From CAYLJJ01 sp964384025 (GTDB taxonomy: Bacteria > Myxococcota_A > Bradymonadia > UBA7976 > UBA1532), in NCBI GenBank assembly GCA_964384025.1, contig CAYLJJ010000058.1:1-43590 (forward strand): a stretch of 43,590 nucleotides of DNA, read 5' to 3'. Of this stretch, positions 1 through 7,610 are shown in pieces (within the stretch, counting starts at the first letter, position 1; the number at the start of each line of letters is the position of its first letter). Position numbers and translations under genes: made by a program. A model generated the notes under the pieces. It was not told the DNA's origin. It saw only the letters and a program-made list of their open reading frames with translations, and made no database searches.

Positions 1-89
1 AGGTTGATGAAGAGGCTGAGGTTGATGAAGAGGCTGAGGTTGATGAAGAGGCTGATGAAGATGAAGAGACTGAGGACCCCGCTATTTAA
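1..89 (+). CDS. C-terminal end of an acidic-tailed protein (partial)
   Basis: The reading frame is open from the left edge and stops at TAA 87-89. It reads as a Val-Asp-Glu-Glu-Ala-Glu hexapeptide repeated about three times, then an Asp/Glu-rich run and a short Asp-Pro-Ala-Ile end. Only the last 28 residues are visible, so the function cannot be named. Acidic low-complexity C-termini are common on secreted or surface proteins of this kind of organism, and the lipoprotein at 2984-3970 also has one. The other frame over the same bases gives a Lys/Arg/Leu/Met repeat, which I take as a shadow. It precedes the sigma factor gene by 74 bases on the same strand, so it could be co-transcribed with it. 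Confidence 0.6.
   Translation, partial: VDEEAEVDEEAEVDEEADEDEETEDPAI
3..56 (+). repeat. 18-bp tandem repeat, three units
   Basis: The unit GTTGATGAAGAGGCTGAG occurs at 3-20 and 21-38 exactly, and at 39-56 with a changed last base. It encodes the acidic hexapeptide repeat of the truncated gene. The array may begin left of the window. Confidence 0.85.
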
Positions 90-145
90 TTCCTCTATCA
101 ACAGGGAGGAGCGAGGTCGCTATACTTGGCCACTGCTCTACTGGC

Positions 146-162
146 GGTGGGGAAATACCACC
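146..162 (+). promoter_or_regulatory. Small hairpin abutting the sigma-factor start codon
   Basis: GGTGG (146-150) can pair with CCACC (158-162) around a 7-base loop, ending one base before the ATG at 164. The left arm includes the G-rich stretch that would act as ribosome binding site, so pairing could limit translation. Five base pairs is short and may be chance. Confidence 0.25.
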
Positions 163-163
163 C

Positions 164-691
164 ATGATACTGGCGAGCCTCTTCGAACCTCGACATAGAG
201 TGACCGATAAGGGCCTCAATCTAGAGCACCTCTATCGACATCATGCAGGTTTGGTGCTGCGTCGAGCACGACGATTTTTCTCGGGATTTGAAGCTGAGGA
301 GATTGTACATGAGGTCTTCCTACGCGCCCTTGAACATGCTCATACCTACCGAGGAGAGGCCTCGCCTACGACCTGGCTTTACCAACTCACAACAAGACAC
401 TGTCTCAACCGCATGCGCTCACAGCGACGCAGAGAAGCAGCCCTGCAGGTGCTTGAGAAAGAGGGTTGGCAAAGCCCCGCCCCATCTAACCCTGAAGCAG
501 GACTTTTTTTAGAGAATGCTTGGCGTGAACTCAGCCCAGAGTTGGCGACCATCGGGATTTATTACTTCGTCGATGGCCTGAATCATGCCCAAATCGCCGC
601 GCTCTTAAAGATCTCTCGACGTACAGTTGGCAATCGAATCGAAGCGCTACGCGCACAGGTGCGCGTCGCTGCTGGAGAGCACAAATCATGA
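164..691 (+). CDS. ECF-type RNA polymerase sigma factor (first copy)
   Basis: This 175-residue protein has the two-domain layout of extracytoplasmic-function sigma factors. The sigma2 part (about residues 20-90) includes an acidic patch followed by EVFLRALEHAHTYRG and WLYQLTTRHCLNRMR, which match regions 2.1-2.4. The sigma4 part (about 125-170) ends in a helix-turn-helix, HAQIAALLKISRRTVGNRI, which would contact the -35 element. The stop overlaps the start of the next gene in an ATGA, as is usual for a sigma/anti-sigma pair. The chosen ATG has a G-rich stretch (GGTGGGG) 12 bases upstream, but a GTG at 200 is a possible alternative. The ECF subgroup cannot be assigned without a profile search. 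It probably drives its own operon. Confidence 0.88.
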   Translation: MILASLFEPRHRVTDKGLNLEHLYRHHAGLVLRRARRFFSGFEAEEIVHEVFLRALEHAHTYRGEASPTTWLYQLTTRHCLNRMRSQRRREAALQVLEKEGWQSPAPSNPEAGLFLENAWRELSPELATIGIYYFVDGLNHAQIAALLKISRRTVGNRIEALRAQVRVAAGEHKS

Positions 692-1446
692 AGATAGATG
701 CTCAGAAATATCTGCGTTGTGACGGACAGCTGAGCGATCTGAGTTTGGAGATGCTCGTTGCTGAAGAGCTTGAGCCCGCTGAGGCTTCGGCGTTGGAAGC
801 GCTGCTCTCCTCTGCTGATCGTAAGCGCCTTGAAGCCGCTCGACAGCACCAAGCTCAGCTCCATATGAAGCCACGCTCGGCGCGTATCTTCACTTTCCCG
901 CGCACCCTAGCTACTGCGATCACGACCTTGGCCGCTGCTGCCGCCTTGATGCTGTGGATACAGCCCCAGAACGACGAGCCTGGACTTCGACCTGAGCCAG
1001 CCTTCGAAGATGGGTTTCGGCTTAAATCCCGAGGTTTGGACTTTGAGCTCTTTGTGCACAATGGCCAAGTTGGTCGTAAAGTTTTGGATGGGGCCAAGGT
1101 GTATCCTGGAGATCGGGTAGGCTTTCGAGTCAAAGCACGCTCTCAGGGTTTTTTTCTTTTAGCGGGCATAGATGAACACAGCGCTCCCTATCCCTGCTGG
1201 CCCCCAGGAGAGAAGCCAGAGGCTGTAGCCTGGTCGGTCGAGGCACCCGTCAAGATAGATCGTGCCATGGAGTTGGACACCACACCTGGGACAGAGCGCT
1301 TTATCGCTGCTTACTGTGAGCAGCCTCTGAGCTTTTCAATGTTGGAGGCTGTCCTACTCGAAGCCCGTCTTCAACGCTGGACAGAGCCATTTGAGCTTCG
1401 CTCAGATTGTGTATTGCGGATGATGCGACTGGAGAAGCAACCATGA
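688..1446 (+). CDS. Membrane anti-sigma factor-like protein (first copy)
   Basis: The 252-residue protein has a cytoplasmic N-terminal region of about 70 residues, one transmembrane helix (about 73-91, Ala/Leu-rich) and a periplasmic domain of about 160 residues. The N-terminus carries a segment, LSDLSLEMLVAEELEPAEA, that resembles the sigma-binding helices of many myxobacterial anti-sigma factors. I see no complete zinc-binding His-x3-Cys-x2-Cys motif. The periplasmic part, with GDRVGFRVKARSQGFFLLAG, resembles DUF4384-like domains by eye. It overlaps the sigma gene upstream and the caspase gene downstream by ATGA junctions. The inferred role is to hold the sigma factor at the inner membrane until a signal triggers its removal. 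The identification rests mainly on topology and position. Confidence 0.72.
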   Translation: MKIDAQKYLRCDGQLSDLSLEMLVAEELEPAEASALEALLSSADRKRLEAARQHQAQLHMKPRSARIFTFPRTLATAITTLAAAAALMLWIQPQNDEPGLRPEPAFEDGFRLKSRGLDFELFVHNGQVGRKVLDGAKVYPGDRVGFRVKARSQGFFLLAGIDEHSAPYPCWPPGEKPEAVAWSVEAPVKIDRAMELDTTPGTERFIAAYCEQPLSFSMLEAVLLEARLQRWTEPFELRSDCVLRMMRLEKQP

Positions 1447-2987
1447 TCTTGTGGGTGCTGATGTTGCTGCTCTGCTCAGGCTCAGCCTGGGCAGGTGGGC
1501 AGATGCGCTACGCAATCGTGGTGGGTGCCGATCGAGGAGCTGCCGATGAGGTCATACTCCGCTATGCTGAGCGTGACGCGGCACGTGTGGCTGAAGTTCT
1601 CTCTCGCTTTGGCGAAGTCCCAGAGGAACACCTCATTTTGCTCCGGGGTCGCTCTGCTGAAGATCTAGAGCGTGTTCTGAGCAACTTAAAGCAACGCATT
1701 GCCCAAGATGAAGCAGCTGGTCTAGAGACCTTGCTGTTCTTCTTCTATAGCGGACATGCCGACGCCGATGCGCTGCATCTGGGCTCCTCTGAGTTGCCTC
1801 TACGTCGGCTCAAAGCCCTCGTGGATGACAGCCAAGCGAGGTTGCGGGTGATGGTGGTGGATGCCTGCCGCAGCGGCGAGTTGACTCGGGTTAAGGGGGC
1901 ACGGCCTGTAGCAGCTTTTGAGATCGACGCTGATGATCAGCTGGCCAGCGAGGGCAGCGCCATCATCACCAGCAGCGCCGCTGGAGAAGATGCCCAGGAG
2001 TCTGATCGGATCAAGGGCGGCATTTTCAGCCACCACTTTGTCTTAGGTCTGTTGGGCGCAGCGGATAGCTCCGGAGATCAGAGAATCACTCTGAACGAGG
2101 CCTATCGTTACGCTTATGAGCAGACATTGCGCAGCACCAGTCGGGCGCGTGTCGTTCAGCATCCCAGTTATAGCTTTCGTATGCGAGGACGCGACGACCT
2201 GATCCTGACCCGGCTGACCGAGACTCGTGGTTTGGGTCGTCTGGCTTTAGAGGCTCCGGGTCGTTACTTATTGCTCCCTCGTTCGGGCAAGGGTCGTGTG
2301 GTCGATCTCAGCGCTCAGGCCACCACTGAGGTCTTACTTGAACCGGGAGACTGGCTGGTGCGAAGGCGCAGTAAAGAGGCTGTTTATGAGGGCCAGGCGC
2401 GAATCAATGCAGGGGAACGCACACGATTGGCCAAAGAAACACTGCAGCGTATGCCCTATGGTCGTACGGTACGCCGCGGAGATGCTCTCAGCCAACGCTC
2501 GGCTTGGCGACTCAGCGCCGGCGCAGGCTTAACTGGTCCACATCAGGTGGGCTTTGGCCCCAGCTATCTTGGTCAGATCGGGGCTCAGATCGATCTGGTC
2601 CCGCTCAGCCTAGCGTTTCGACTTCGCTGGAGCTGGGCCAGCAGCATGAATGAAGATCTTCTGATCAATCAACACAGCCTGGGATTCGATGCAGGGGCAC
2701 TCAAGCTCTACGATCTGAACTCTCAACTGGCTCTGGGTTTTGGCTTGCACTTGGGAGCTGATGGTCTTTTCCAAAACTTTGAGACCCAGGGCCAAAGCCC
2801 CGATCGTGAGGCTTTGATGGGTCGCATGAGCCCCGCATTGCGCGTTGAATATGCTCCTCTGGCCTGGTTGACCTTGAGCCTTGAAGCGGGCATCGACGCG
2901 CTCCTGATGCGTGTCCAAGATGAGCCTGGGATCCAACTTAAGGCAGTGCCCATCTCCTGCCTCAATCTTGAAGGGTATATGCCATGA
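1443..2987 (+). CDS. Caspase-like (C14) protease with predicted C-terminal beta-barrel
   Basis: The start is placed at 1443, not at the upstream ATG 1407, because it gives a signal peptide (MILWVLMLLLCSGSAWAGG) and an ATGA overlap with the preceding stop. The mature N-terminal half is a caspase p20-like fold: AIVVGADRG opens the first strand, His105 lies in FFYSGHAD and Cys142 in VVDACRSGEL, the expected catalytic dyad of peptidase family C14 (clan CD). A short beta-rich PEGA-like stretch follows at about residues 275-340. The last 160 residues alternate hydrophobic and polar residues with many Gly, Leu and aromatic positions, like an outer-membrane beta-barrel. The protease would therefore act in the periplasm or at the outer membrane. 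The substrate is unknown. The anti-sigma factor next door is a candidate. Confidence 0.82.
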   Translation: MILWVLMLLLCSGSAWAGGQMRYAIVVGADRGAADEVILRYAERDAARVAEVLSRFGEVPEEHLILLRGRSAEDLERVLSNLKQRIAQDEAAGLETLLFFFYSGHADADALHLGSSELPLRRLKALVDDSQARLRVMVVDACRSGELTRVKGARPVAAFEIDADDQLASEGSAIITSSAAGEDAQESDRIKGGIFSHHFVLGLLGAADSSGDQRITLNEAYRYAYEQTLRSTSRARVVQHPSYSFRMRGRDDLILTRLTETRGLGRLALEAPGRYLLLPRSGKGRVVDLSAQATTEVLLEPGDWLVRRRSKEAVYEGQARINAGERTRLAKETLQRMPYGRTVRRGDALSQRSAWRLSAGAGLTGPHQVGFGPSYLGQIGAQIDLVPLSLAFRLRWSWASSMNEDLLINQHSLGFDAGALKLYDLNSQLALGFGLHLGADGLFQNFETQGQSPDREALMGRMSPALRVEYAPLAWLTLSLEAGIDALLMRVQDEPGIQLKAVPISCLNLEGYMP

Positions 2988-3970
2988 AGGCTCTCAGCCC
3001 CACTCAGTTGCGTCGCAGTACTCTATTCGGTCTAGGCCTGTTGATCTTATGTTGTGGCGATCCCGTTGTTGATGGCCTCTATCATGGTGAGGTGCTATTT
3101 CAAGCACATGGTCGTGTTGAAGCCAACTTTGACGAAGAGGCTCTCGAAGCCTGCTACAAAGAGCAGAGCAGATGTGAGAAATTATATAGCGAAGCAGGGG
3201 TGAGTTGCAACGAAGCCTTTGAAAACTGCAACCGTAAGGCCATGGGCGAGGACCGACCTTGGGAACAGCATCCAGAGCGCCTGCGACTGGCTGTTTTTTG
3301 GAGCCAAGATGGCATCGATGGTGCATTAGACGCACAATTATTCGAACAGGGTGGGCAGACTGTAGGTCGCTTCCCCGGTCTCTTTCAGCTCAACCTCTAT
3401 CGTCCTCCACCCTCCCATGTCCTTCGCGCAGGCAGTCAGGGCGGACAATATGCCTTGGCGATGATCGTGCTCTATCTTGATGATAATGGCGATGGTCGTT
3501 GGCAGCAGAATGAAGATCGCCTTGTAGGAGGTGCTCGCAATGAGGTCATCGTCTATAGCCCAGGTGGCTTTCAAGATGATCGCCTCGGTGTCCTAGATCC
3601 AGGCTGGCATCATTTTGGTTTTCACCTGGACTGCCAAGCAACTTCCCTTCAACTGAGCCCACTCTCAGAGACACGCTTTCGCCTGAGTTTGACCGTCGCT
3701 CAATCTGCGCTTCAAGAAGTGCTCATTGACTTTGACTGTGATGGTGATTTTGAGGATGCCTGCTCACATGATCCAGATTTCGAGATATATTGCCAAGAAT
3801 ATCCTCATGAAGCTCTCTGTTTGATCTGCCTGGAAGAGGAGGAAGAGGGGGAAGAGGAAGAAGAGGAGGAAGAGGAGGAAGAGGAGGAAGAGGAGGAAGA
3901 AAAAGGGGCTAAGAACCCAGTCAAAACAGGGGAAGAACCTGATGGCAAAGGAGAAGAAAGAAGAGGATAA
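2984..3970 (+). CDS. Lipoprotein with EF-hand-like loops and poly-Glu tail
   Basis: The ATG overlaps the caspase stop (ATGA), so this is the fourth gene of the sigma operon. The 328-residue product has a type II signal with lipobox around LILCCGD and is likely anchored in a membrane. The body contains a small Cys-rich part (about residues 55-85) and two Asp-rich loops, DDNGDGRWQQNED and DFDCDGDFEDAC, which look like calcium-binding EF-hand or dockerin-type loops. The C-terminus is a nearly pure Glu run of about 25 residues followed by a Lys/Glu/Gly-rich end. I do not recognise the family. Its place suggests a secreted partner or target of the caspase-like protein, but nothing in the sequence proves it. 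Confidence 0.72.
   Translation: MKALSPTQLRRSTLFGLGLLILCCGDPVVDGLYHGEVLFQAHGRVEANFDEEALEACYKEQSRCEKLYSEAGVSCNEAFENCNRKAMGEDRPWEQHPERLRLAVFWSQDGIDGALDAQLFEQGGQTVGRFPGLFQLNLYRPPPSHVLRAGSQGGQYALAMIVLYLDDNGDGRWQQNEDRLVGGARNEVIVYSPGGFQDDRLGVLDPGWHHFGFHLDCQATSLQLSPLSETRFRLSLTVAQSALQEVLIDFDCDGDFEDACSHDPDFEIYCQEYPHEALCLICLEEEEEGEEEEEEEEEEEEEEEEEKGAKNPVKTGEEPDGKGEERRG
3832..3908 (+). repeat. Uninterrupted 77-base purine tract
   Basis: Every base from 3832 to 3908 is A or G on the + strand, mostly repeats of GAGGAA. It encodes the poly-Glu tail of the lipoprotein. Such tracts are prone to slippage and so to length variation in the tail. Confidence 0.9.
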
Positions 3971-4297
3971 TTGATTGGGATAAAATAAAAATCACTCTCA
4001 ATTTATCACGTCGACAGGAGTAGAGGAAAAGGGCTAAAACGGGCTTATCAGAAAAAATTACAACTTGCCCAGTTTTTGAAGATAATAGTATTTACCCACC
4101 AAAAAAACGGCTGTCTTCAAATATAAATAAGTATGGCCAGTATCAAATCTTATCTGGTAGGTATTTATGGTTGGAACAATAATGCTTCCTCCAAGGGCTG
4201 ACTCAATCTGGAATGTCTAAGCAAAGGTGAAAGAGAGTGCAGAATGTTGTTTTTATTGAAAGAATAATCTCTTGGTCTCAAACAAATAAAGATTTTT

Positions 4298-4306
4298 TGC
4301 TATAAT
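4298..4306 (+). promoter_or_regulatory. Extended -10 promoter candidate
   Basis: TGCTATAAT is a perfect extended -10 element (TGnTATAAT). I see no good -35 element at the usual distance, which extended -10 promoters can tolerate. Transcription from here would give the gene at 4558 a leader of about 245 bases. Confidence 0.4.
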
Positions 4307-4319
4307 ACTTAAACAAATA

Positions 4320-4333
4320 GCGAAATATTTCGC
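4320..4333. promoter_or_regulatory. Perfect palindrome GCGAAATATTTCGC, possible operator
   Basis: The 14 bases equal their own reverse complement, and the flanking bases break the symmetry. It begins 13 bases after the TATAAT element, about where an operator overlapping the first transcribed bases would lie. The binding protein is unknown. Confidence 0.35.
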
Positions 4334-4481
4334 AGAATTTGTTAAATTTGGCTTCATAGTGATTTGAGCAAACCGGCTAATTTTGGGGACAAGATTACCA
4401 TTTCAGCATGATAGGCTCCCATGCTTCTAGATCCTTGGCCGCTGCCAAGAAAATGCAACCAATCACGGCATGCACATCCAG

Positions 4482-4500
4482 AGGAGTTTAAGAAACTCCT
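4482..4500 (+). other. Inverted repeat (8-bp stem, 3-base loop)
   Basis: AGGAGTTT (4482-4489) pairs with AAACTCCT (4493-4500) around AAG. No T-run follows, so it is not a standard terminator. It would lie in the leader of the gene at 4558. Confidence 0.4.
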
Positions 4501-4557
4501 TGGAAAAGCTGGGTAAGCCCCCCATCATGGTCGTCTTCCCTCTCGCTGGAGTTACTT

Positions 4558-5403
4558 ATGTCCAAGTCCCTGCTTGATCAGATGCTGGAAGATGGCCAAG
4601 AGCAGCCTCAACAGCCAGAGCAGCCCCAACATGAGCATCCCCCTCAAGCTGAGCCTCAGAGCCCCCTTAAACCTGAGATTCAGAGGCAGCCTCAGCGCTG
4701 GAGCGCCGATCCTGATCTGCGCTTTGATATCGCGGGCCTGAGCGAGGGGAGTCGTTTTCAGATGGAGTGTGGAGATCCCGCCCTGGATGGAGTTTGGCAT
4801 GTTGTTCAACTCAACATCTCTCATCCTCAACCCGAAAAACGCAGTCTCTTCGCTTCTAGGGATCCTGAGGGTTCTCCTCCCTATTTTAAGATCAGTGAGT
4901 TTGATCTCTTAGATGAACTGCATCTGGGACGGGTGCAGGTCTTAAGCGCTGAGCAAGCTGGGCCCCTCTCAGTCTCCTCAGAAGAGCCTCTGTTCACGCG
5001 CCTCTGTGATCTGATGCGGAGCATCAAGCTTCACCCCAGCTACGATAGTCGAGAGTCCCTCATCAATCATGTCCAGGCGCGGCTGAGCGCGGCCTTAGAG
5101 GAGCCTGTTAAGCCAGGGCCTTTGCTTGATCTTCTGGGTGGATTGCGGCCTGATCTTCTAGTGGAGTCCCCCCAGGGATCCATCGCTCTGACTATCCAGT
5201 GGCATCGAGAGGGAGAGTGCTGGGCTTTTATAAAGGCCGCCATCGCCCGAGCGCTCTTTTATGAGAGTGTTTTTTCTCCCACCATCGCCTTTGTCTACTC
5301 AGGAGGGATGGCTCAGCCTCCCAAGCTGGGTCCCGCTGAAAATCGCCTGCTCTCAAAGCATCCAAGCATCCGGCTGATTCTTAGAGATCCAGGCTATCGT
5401 TAA
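4558..5403 (+). CDS. Unrecognised protein with Gln/Pro-rich N-terminus
   Basis: The ATG follows TGGAG by a suitable distance. The 281-residue product has no signal peptide or membrane segment. Residues 12-48 are low-complexity Gln/Pro/Glu. The rest looks globular, with a C-terminal part (about 150-281) that begins with helices and contains LLGGLRPDLLVES then IALTIQWH. That spacing resembles the PD-(D/E)XK nuclease core, with Asp199 as the first acid, but the E-x-K position reads Thr-Ile-Gln (212-214), so it would be inactive if related at all. It is single, between two operons, convergent with the subtilase gene. I cannot assign a function. Confidence 0.65.
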   Translation: MSKSLLDQMLEDGQEQPQQPEQPQHEHPPQAEPQSPLKPEIQRQPQRWSADPDLRFDIAGLSEGSRFQMECGDPALDGVWHVVQLNISHPQPEKRSLFASRDPEGSPPYFKISEFDLLDELHLGRVQVLSAEQAGPLSVSSEEPLFTRLCDLMRSIKLHPSYDSRESLINHVQARLSAALEEPVKPGPLLDLLGGLRPDLLVESPQGSIALTIQWHREGECWAFIKAAIARALFYESVFSPTIAFVYSGGMAQPPKLGPAENRLLSKHPSIRLILRDPGYR

Positions 5404-5465
5404 GCTCCGTTGAGGAGCGAAGATCGTAAATACAGAGCGTCGAGCCTGCTAAGGGATCTCAGCGC

Positions 5466-7589
5466 TCACCACCAGTATAGTTCGCTGGAGGTTGAGTATT
5501 TGCCATCCACGAGGAAGTTGATAGAGACAGAAATCGCCTGAGTTGCGTCCACTGAGATCTCGCTGAGATAACTGACATCTCCCGCCTGAAGTTGGCCCAG
5601 ATCCTCCAAGCTATAGGCGCTGAGACTGAAACCATATTTGTCGTAGAAGACCAACTTGGCATCCGTAAGAGTGCCATCGAAGTCGGGATCGATATAGATG
5701 CCCACTTTGTCATCCCAGAGCCAACAATGGGGGCAGGGGTTGTCACCGGGCTGAGGAGAACTCCAGGGCATAGCGCGGTTGTATTGGTAGGCTGGGCAAG
5801 GCACCTCAGGATAGCTCTCCAAGCTTTCACTGCTGCGGAGATGTTTGGCGCCTGAGGCGGGCTCACAGAGGGACAACAGTTCAAGGCCCTCAGCCATATC
5901 AGCCGCAGAGATCTCATCTGGAGCCCTTTGGGCCTCCATCTCAGGCAACAGGCTCTGAAACTCCGGGCCTTCGCCTGAGTAGGCAGCTCGTTCTTCACAG
6001 CTCAGAGCACCCAAGTTACAGCGCCCTGGAGCGCCCGAGCAGGCCCACTCAAGAGCCCCACAGAGGGAGATCCGTCGAACCTCTCCACAGGGAGGATGTA
6101 GGCAGTAGTCCGCCTCAACAGGCTCCCCCTCTGGATCGGGGCTCAGGGAAACTCCAGAGTCATAGAGCAGCTTCATCACCTCTCCCGGGCGCAGTTGAGG
6201 GCGATAGCTCCAGAGGAGCGCAGCAGCGGCGCTGGTTACAGCAGCGGCTACAGAGCTGCCGCTGAGGATCTCTGTGGAGAGCAAAACTCCGTCGCTGTTC
6301 AGATAGCCCCCCGCCGCCAGGAAGGCGGGAGCCGCCAGCCGAGATCGTCCCCCCTCACGACCGTTGGCGAGGGGGCGATCATCGAAGCGAACCCCCGCTG
6401 CTGAGTAGAGGAGCGGACGCTGCTCTGTACCAAAGCTGGGACGCTGAGGGCCGTTGTACATATTGCCCTCAAAGGAGTAGCACTCCGATTCGCTGGGAGC
6501 GGGGTGGACCTCCCAGGCGGCTGGATACATCGGACCTTTATCCAACTCCCCTCGACCACCGCGATTCCCCGCAGCTGCAATGACTAGAGCGCCATGGCAG
6601 TCGGCGTGAATGATCGCAGCCAGGACCGCGCGGATCGCGGGAGTTAAGTTCCCCACTTGGCCAGGGAGGAACTCTCCACCAAAGAGGGGCTCCCAACCCA
6701 GGCTTAGGTTGATCACCAAGCGCAGGTGCTCAAACTCTTCTGGGGGCGGGTTCAAGTTATGGCGCCGCCAATCTTTGACAGCCTGGAAGATCGCTTGGGC
6801 CACCTCACTCTGGAAACCAAAGTAGCCCCCGTTGGCGCGAGAAACATGTCCAGGATCGAGGCGAGGCAAAGCCAGATGGTTGGCGATATGAGCGGCGCAA
6901 GGGCCATCCCCCCCCGCAGAAGGAGGGCAAGCCAGCTGGCGGATGAGGCGCCCAACGGTCAAACCATGCAGAGAGTTACCCTCTGCGGCCTCCCCGTCAT
7001 AGCCATGCGGGGAGGTATCAGCTACCGCCACCCGTATCGCTCTAAGGCCACTCCCAGGCAGGCGACGGCTCCCATTATAATATCCGTTGGATTGGTACAG
7101 GAAGGAGCGCGCCAGCTCTCGCCAAAGGAGAGGGTTGAACTCTGTGCCGAGACTGCCCACCGCCATACAGTCGCGACCGAAGCTCTCATAGCGCTGATCC
7201 AGAGTCTCTCTAAGTCGTCTGAGTGCCTCTGAGCTGGGCGGCTGCGCTTGATCCCACTCCAGGAGACAGTAGCCCTGAAGGCCTTGGGGGCGCTCCTCTC
7301 CAGGAGGGAAGAGAGGCTTGATCTGAAAAAAACCTCCCGGAAGCTGTAGCTCCCCTTCACAAGCTCCCTGAGGATCCAGCGCTATCCAGCGGGTTCCAGG
7401 ACAAGCTTCTCTCATGCTTGGGTTGCTCTGAAACTCAAAGCAGTATTCTCCGCTGGAGTCGCAGCCAGACTCAGCGCTCAAAGCTTGGCTGCTTCGGCTT
7501 AGTTTGGTCTTGGGGCCCTGGCTCTTCACCCCGCCTCCACAGGAGAGGAGGAGAACCAGGAGGAGGGAGAACTGTATTTTCTGATGCAT
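5466..7589 (-). CDS. Subtilisin-like serine protease lipoprotein (S8)
   Basis: The 707-residue product starts with a lipoprotein signal (lipobox LLSC, Cys17). The subtilase domain spans about residues 180-470: Asp191 in RVAVADTSPHGYDG, His208 in NSLHGLTVG, the oxyanion Asn342 in VIAAAGN, and Ser446 in LSGSSVAAAVTSAAA. The residues around Ser depart from the common GTSMAAP but keep the core. A Cys-rich insertion and a C-terminal domain of about 200 residues follow, with DPDFDGTLTDAKLVFYD suggesting a beta-rich module. There is no clear propeptide separate from the N-terminal 180 residues. It is the last gene of the CHAT/sigma operon, 21 bases after the CHAT gene. It probably acts outside the inner membrane. 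The substrate is unknown. Confidence 0.88.
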   Translation of the reverse strand: MHQKIQFSLLLVLLLSCGGGVKSQGPKTKLSRSSQALSAESGCDSSGEYCFEFQSNPSMREACPGTRWIALDPQGACEGELQLPGGFFQIKPLFPPGEERPQGLQGYCLLEWDQAQPPSSEALRRLRETLDQRYESFGRDCMAVGSLGTEFNPLLWRELARSFLYQSNGYYNGSRRLPGSGLRAIRVAVADTSPHGYDGEAAEGNSLHGLTVGRLIRQLACPPSAGGDGPCAAHIANHLALPRLDPGHVSRANGGYFGFQSEVAQAIFQAVKDWRRHNLNPPPEEFEHLRLVINLSLGWEPLFGGEFLPGQVGNLTPAIRAVLAAIIHADCHGALVIAAAGNRGGRGELDKGPMYPAAWEVHPAPSESECYSFEGNMYNGPQRPSFGTEQRPLLYSAAGVRFDDRPLANGREGGRSRLAAPAFLAAGGYLNSDGVLLSTEILSGSSVAAAVTSAAAALLWSYRPQLRPGEVMKLLYDSGVSLSPDPEGEPVEADYCLHPPCGEVRRISLCGALEWACSGAPGRCNLGALSCEERAAYSGEGPEFQSLLPEMEAQRAPDEISAADMAEGLELLSLCEPASGAKHLRSSESLESYPEVPCPAYQYNRAMPWSSPQPGDNPCPHCWLWDDKVGIYIDPDFDGTLTDAKLVFYDKYGFSLSAYSLEDLGQLQAGDVSYLSEISVDATQAISVSINFLVDGKYSTSSELYWW

Positions 7590-7610
7590 GGTGCCTCCTT
7601 CTCTTTAAAA

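Larger units (their letters stand above)
3971..4557. other. AT-rich intergenic region without a convincing gene
   Basis: The 587 bases are clearly richer in A+T than the flanking genes. No reading frame over 25 codons has a plausible ribosome binding site. It holds an extended -10 promoter candidate (4298-4306), a perfect 14-base palindrome (4320-4333) and an 8-bp hairpin (4482-4500), each listed separately. A structured RNA or a long regulated leader for the downstream gene is possible. Confidence 0.6.

Noticed and set aside
29..198. + strand frame with a Lys-Arg-Leu-Met repeat at the left edge
   Set aside because: It is an out-of-frame reading of the acidic repeat; the acidic frame fits a natural low-complexity tail and ends at TAA 87-89.
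4133..4201. 22-codon frame in the AT-rich intergenic region
   Set aside because: No ribosome binding site and no coding character.
5404..5418. GCTCC/GGAGC hairpin after the gene at 4558 as a terminator
   Set aside because: The stem is only 5 bp and no T-run follows on either strand.
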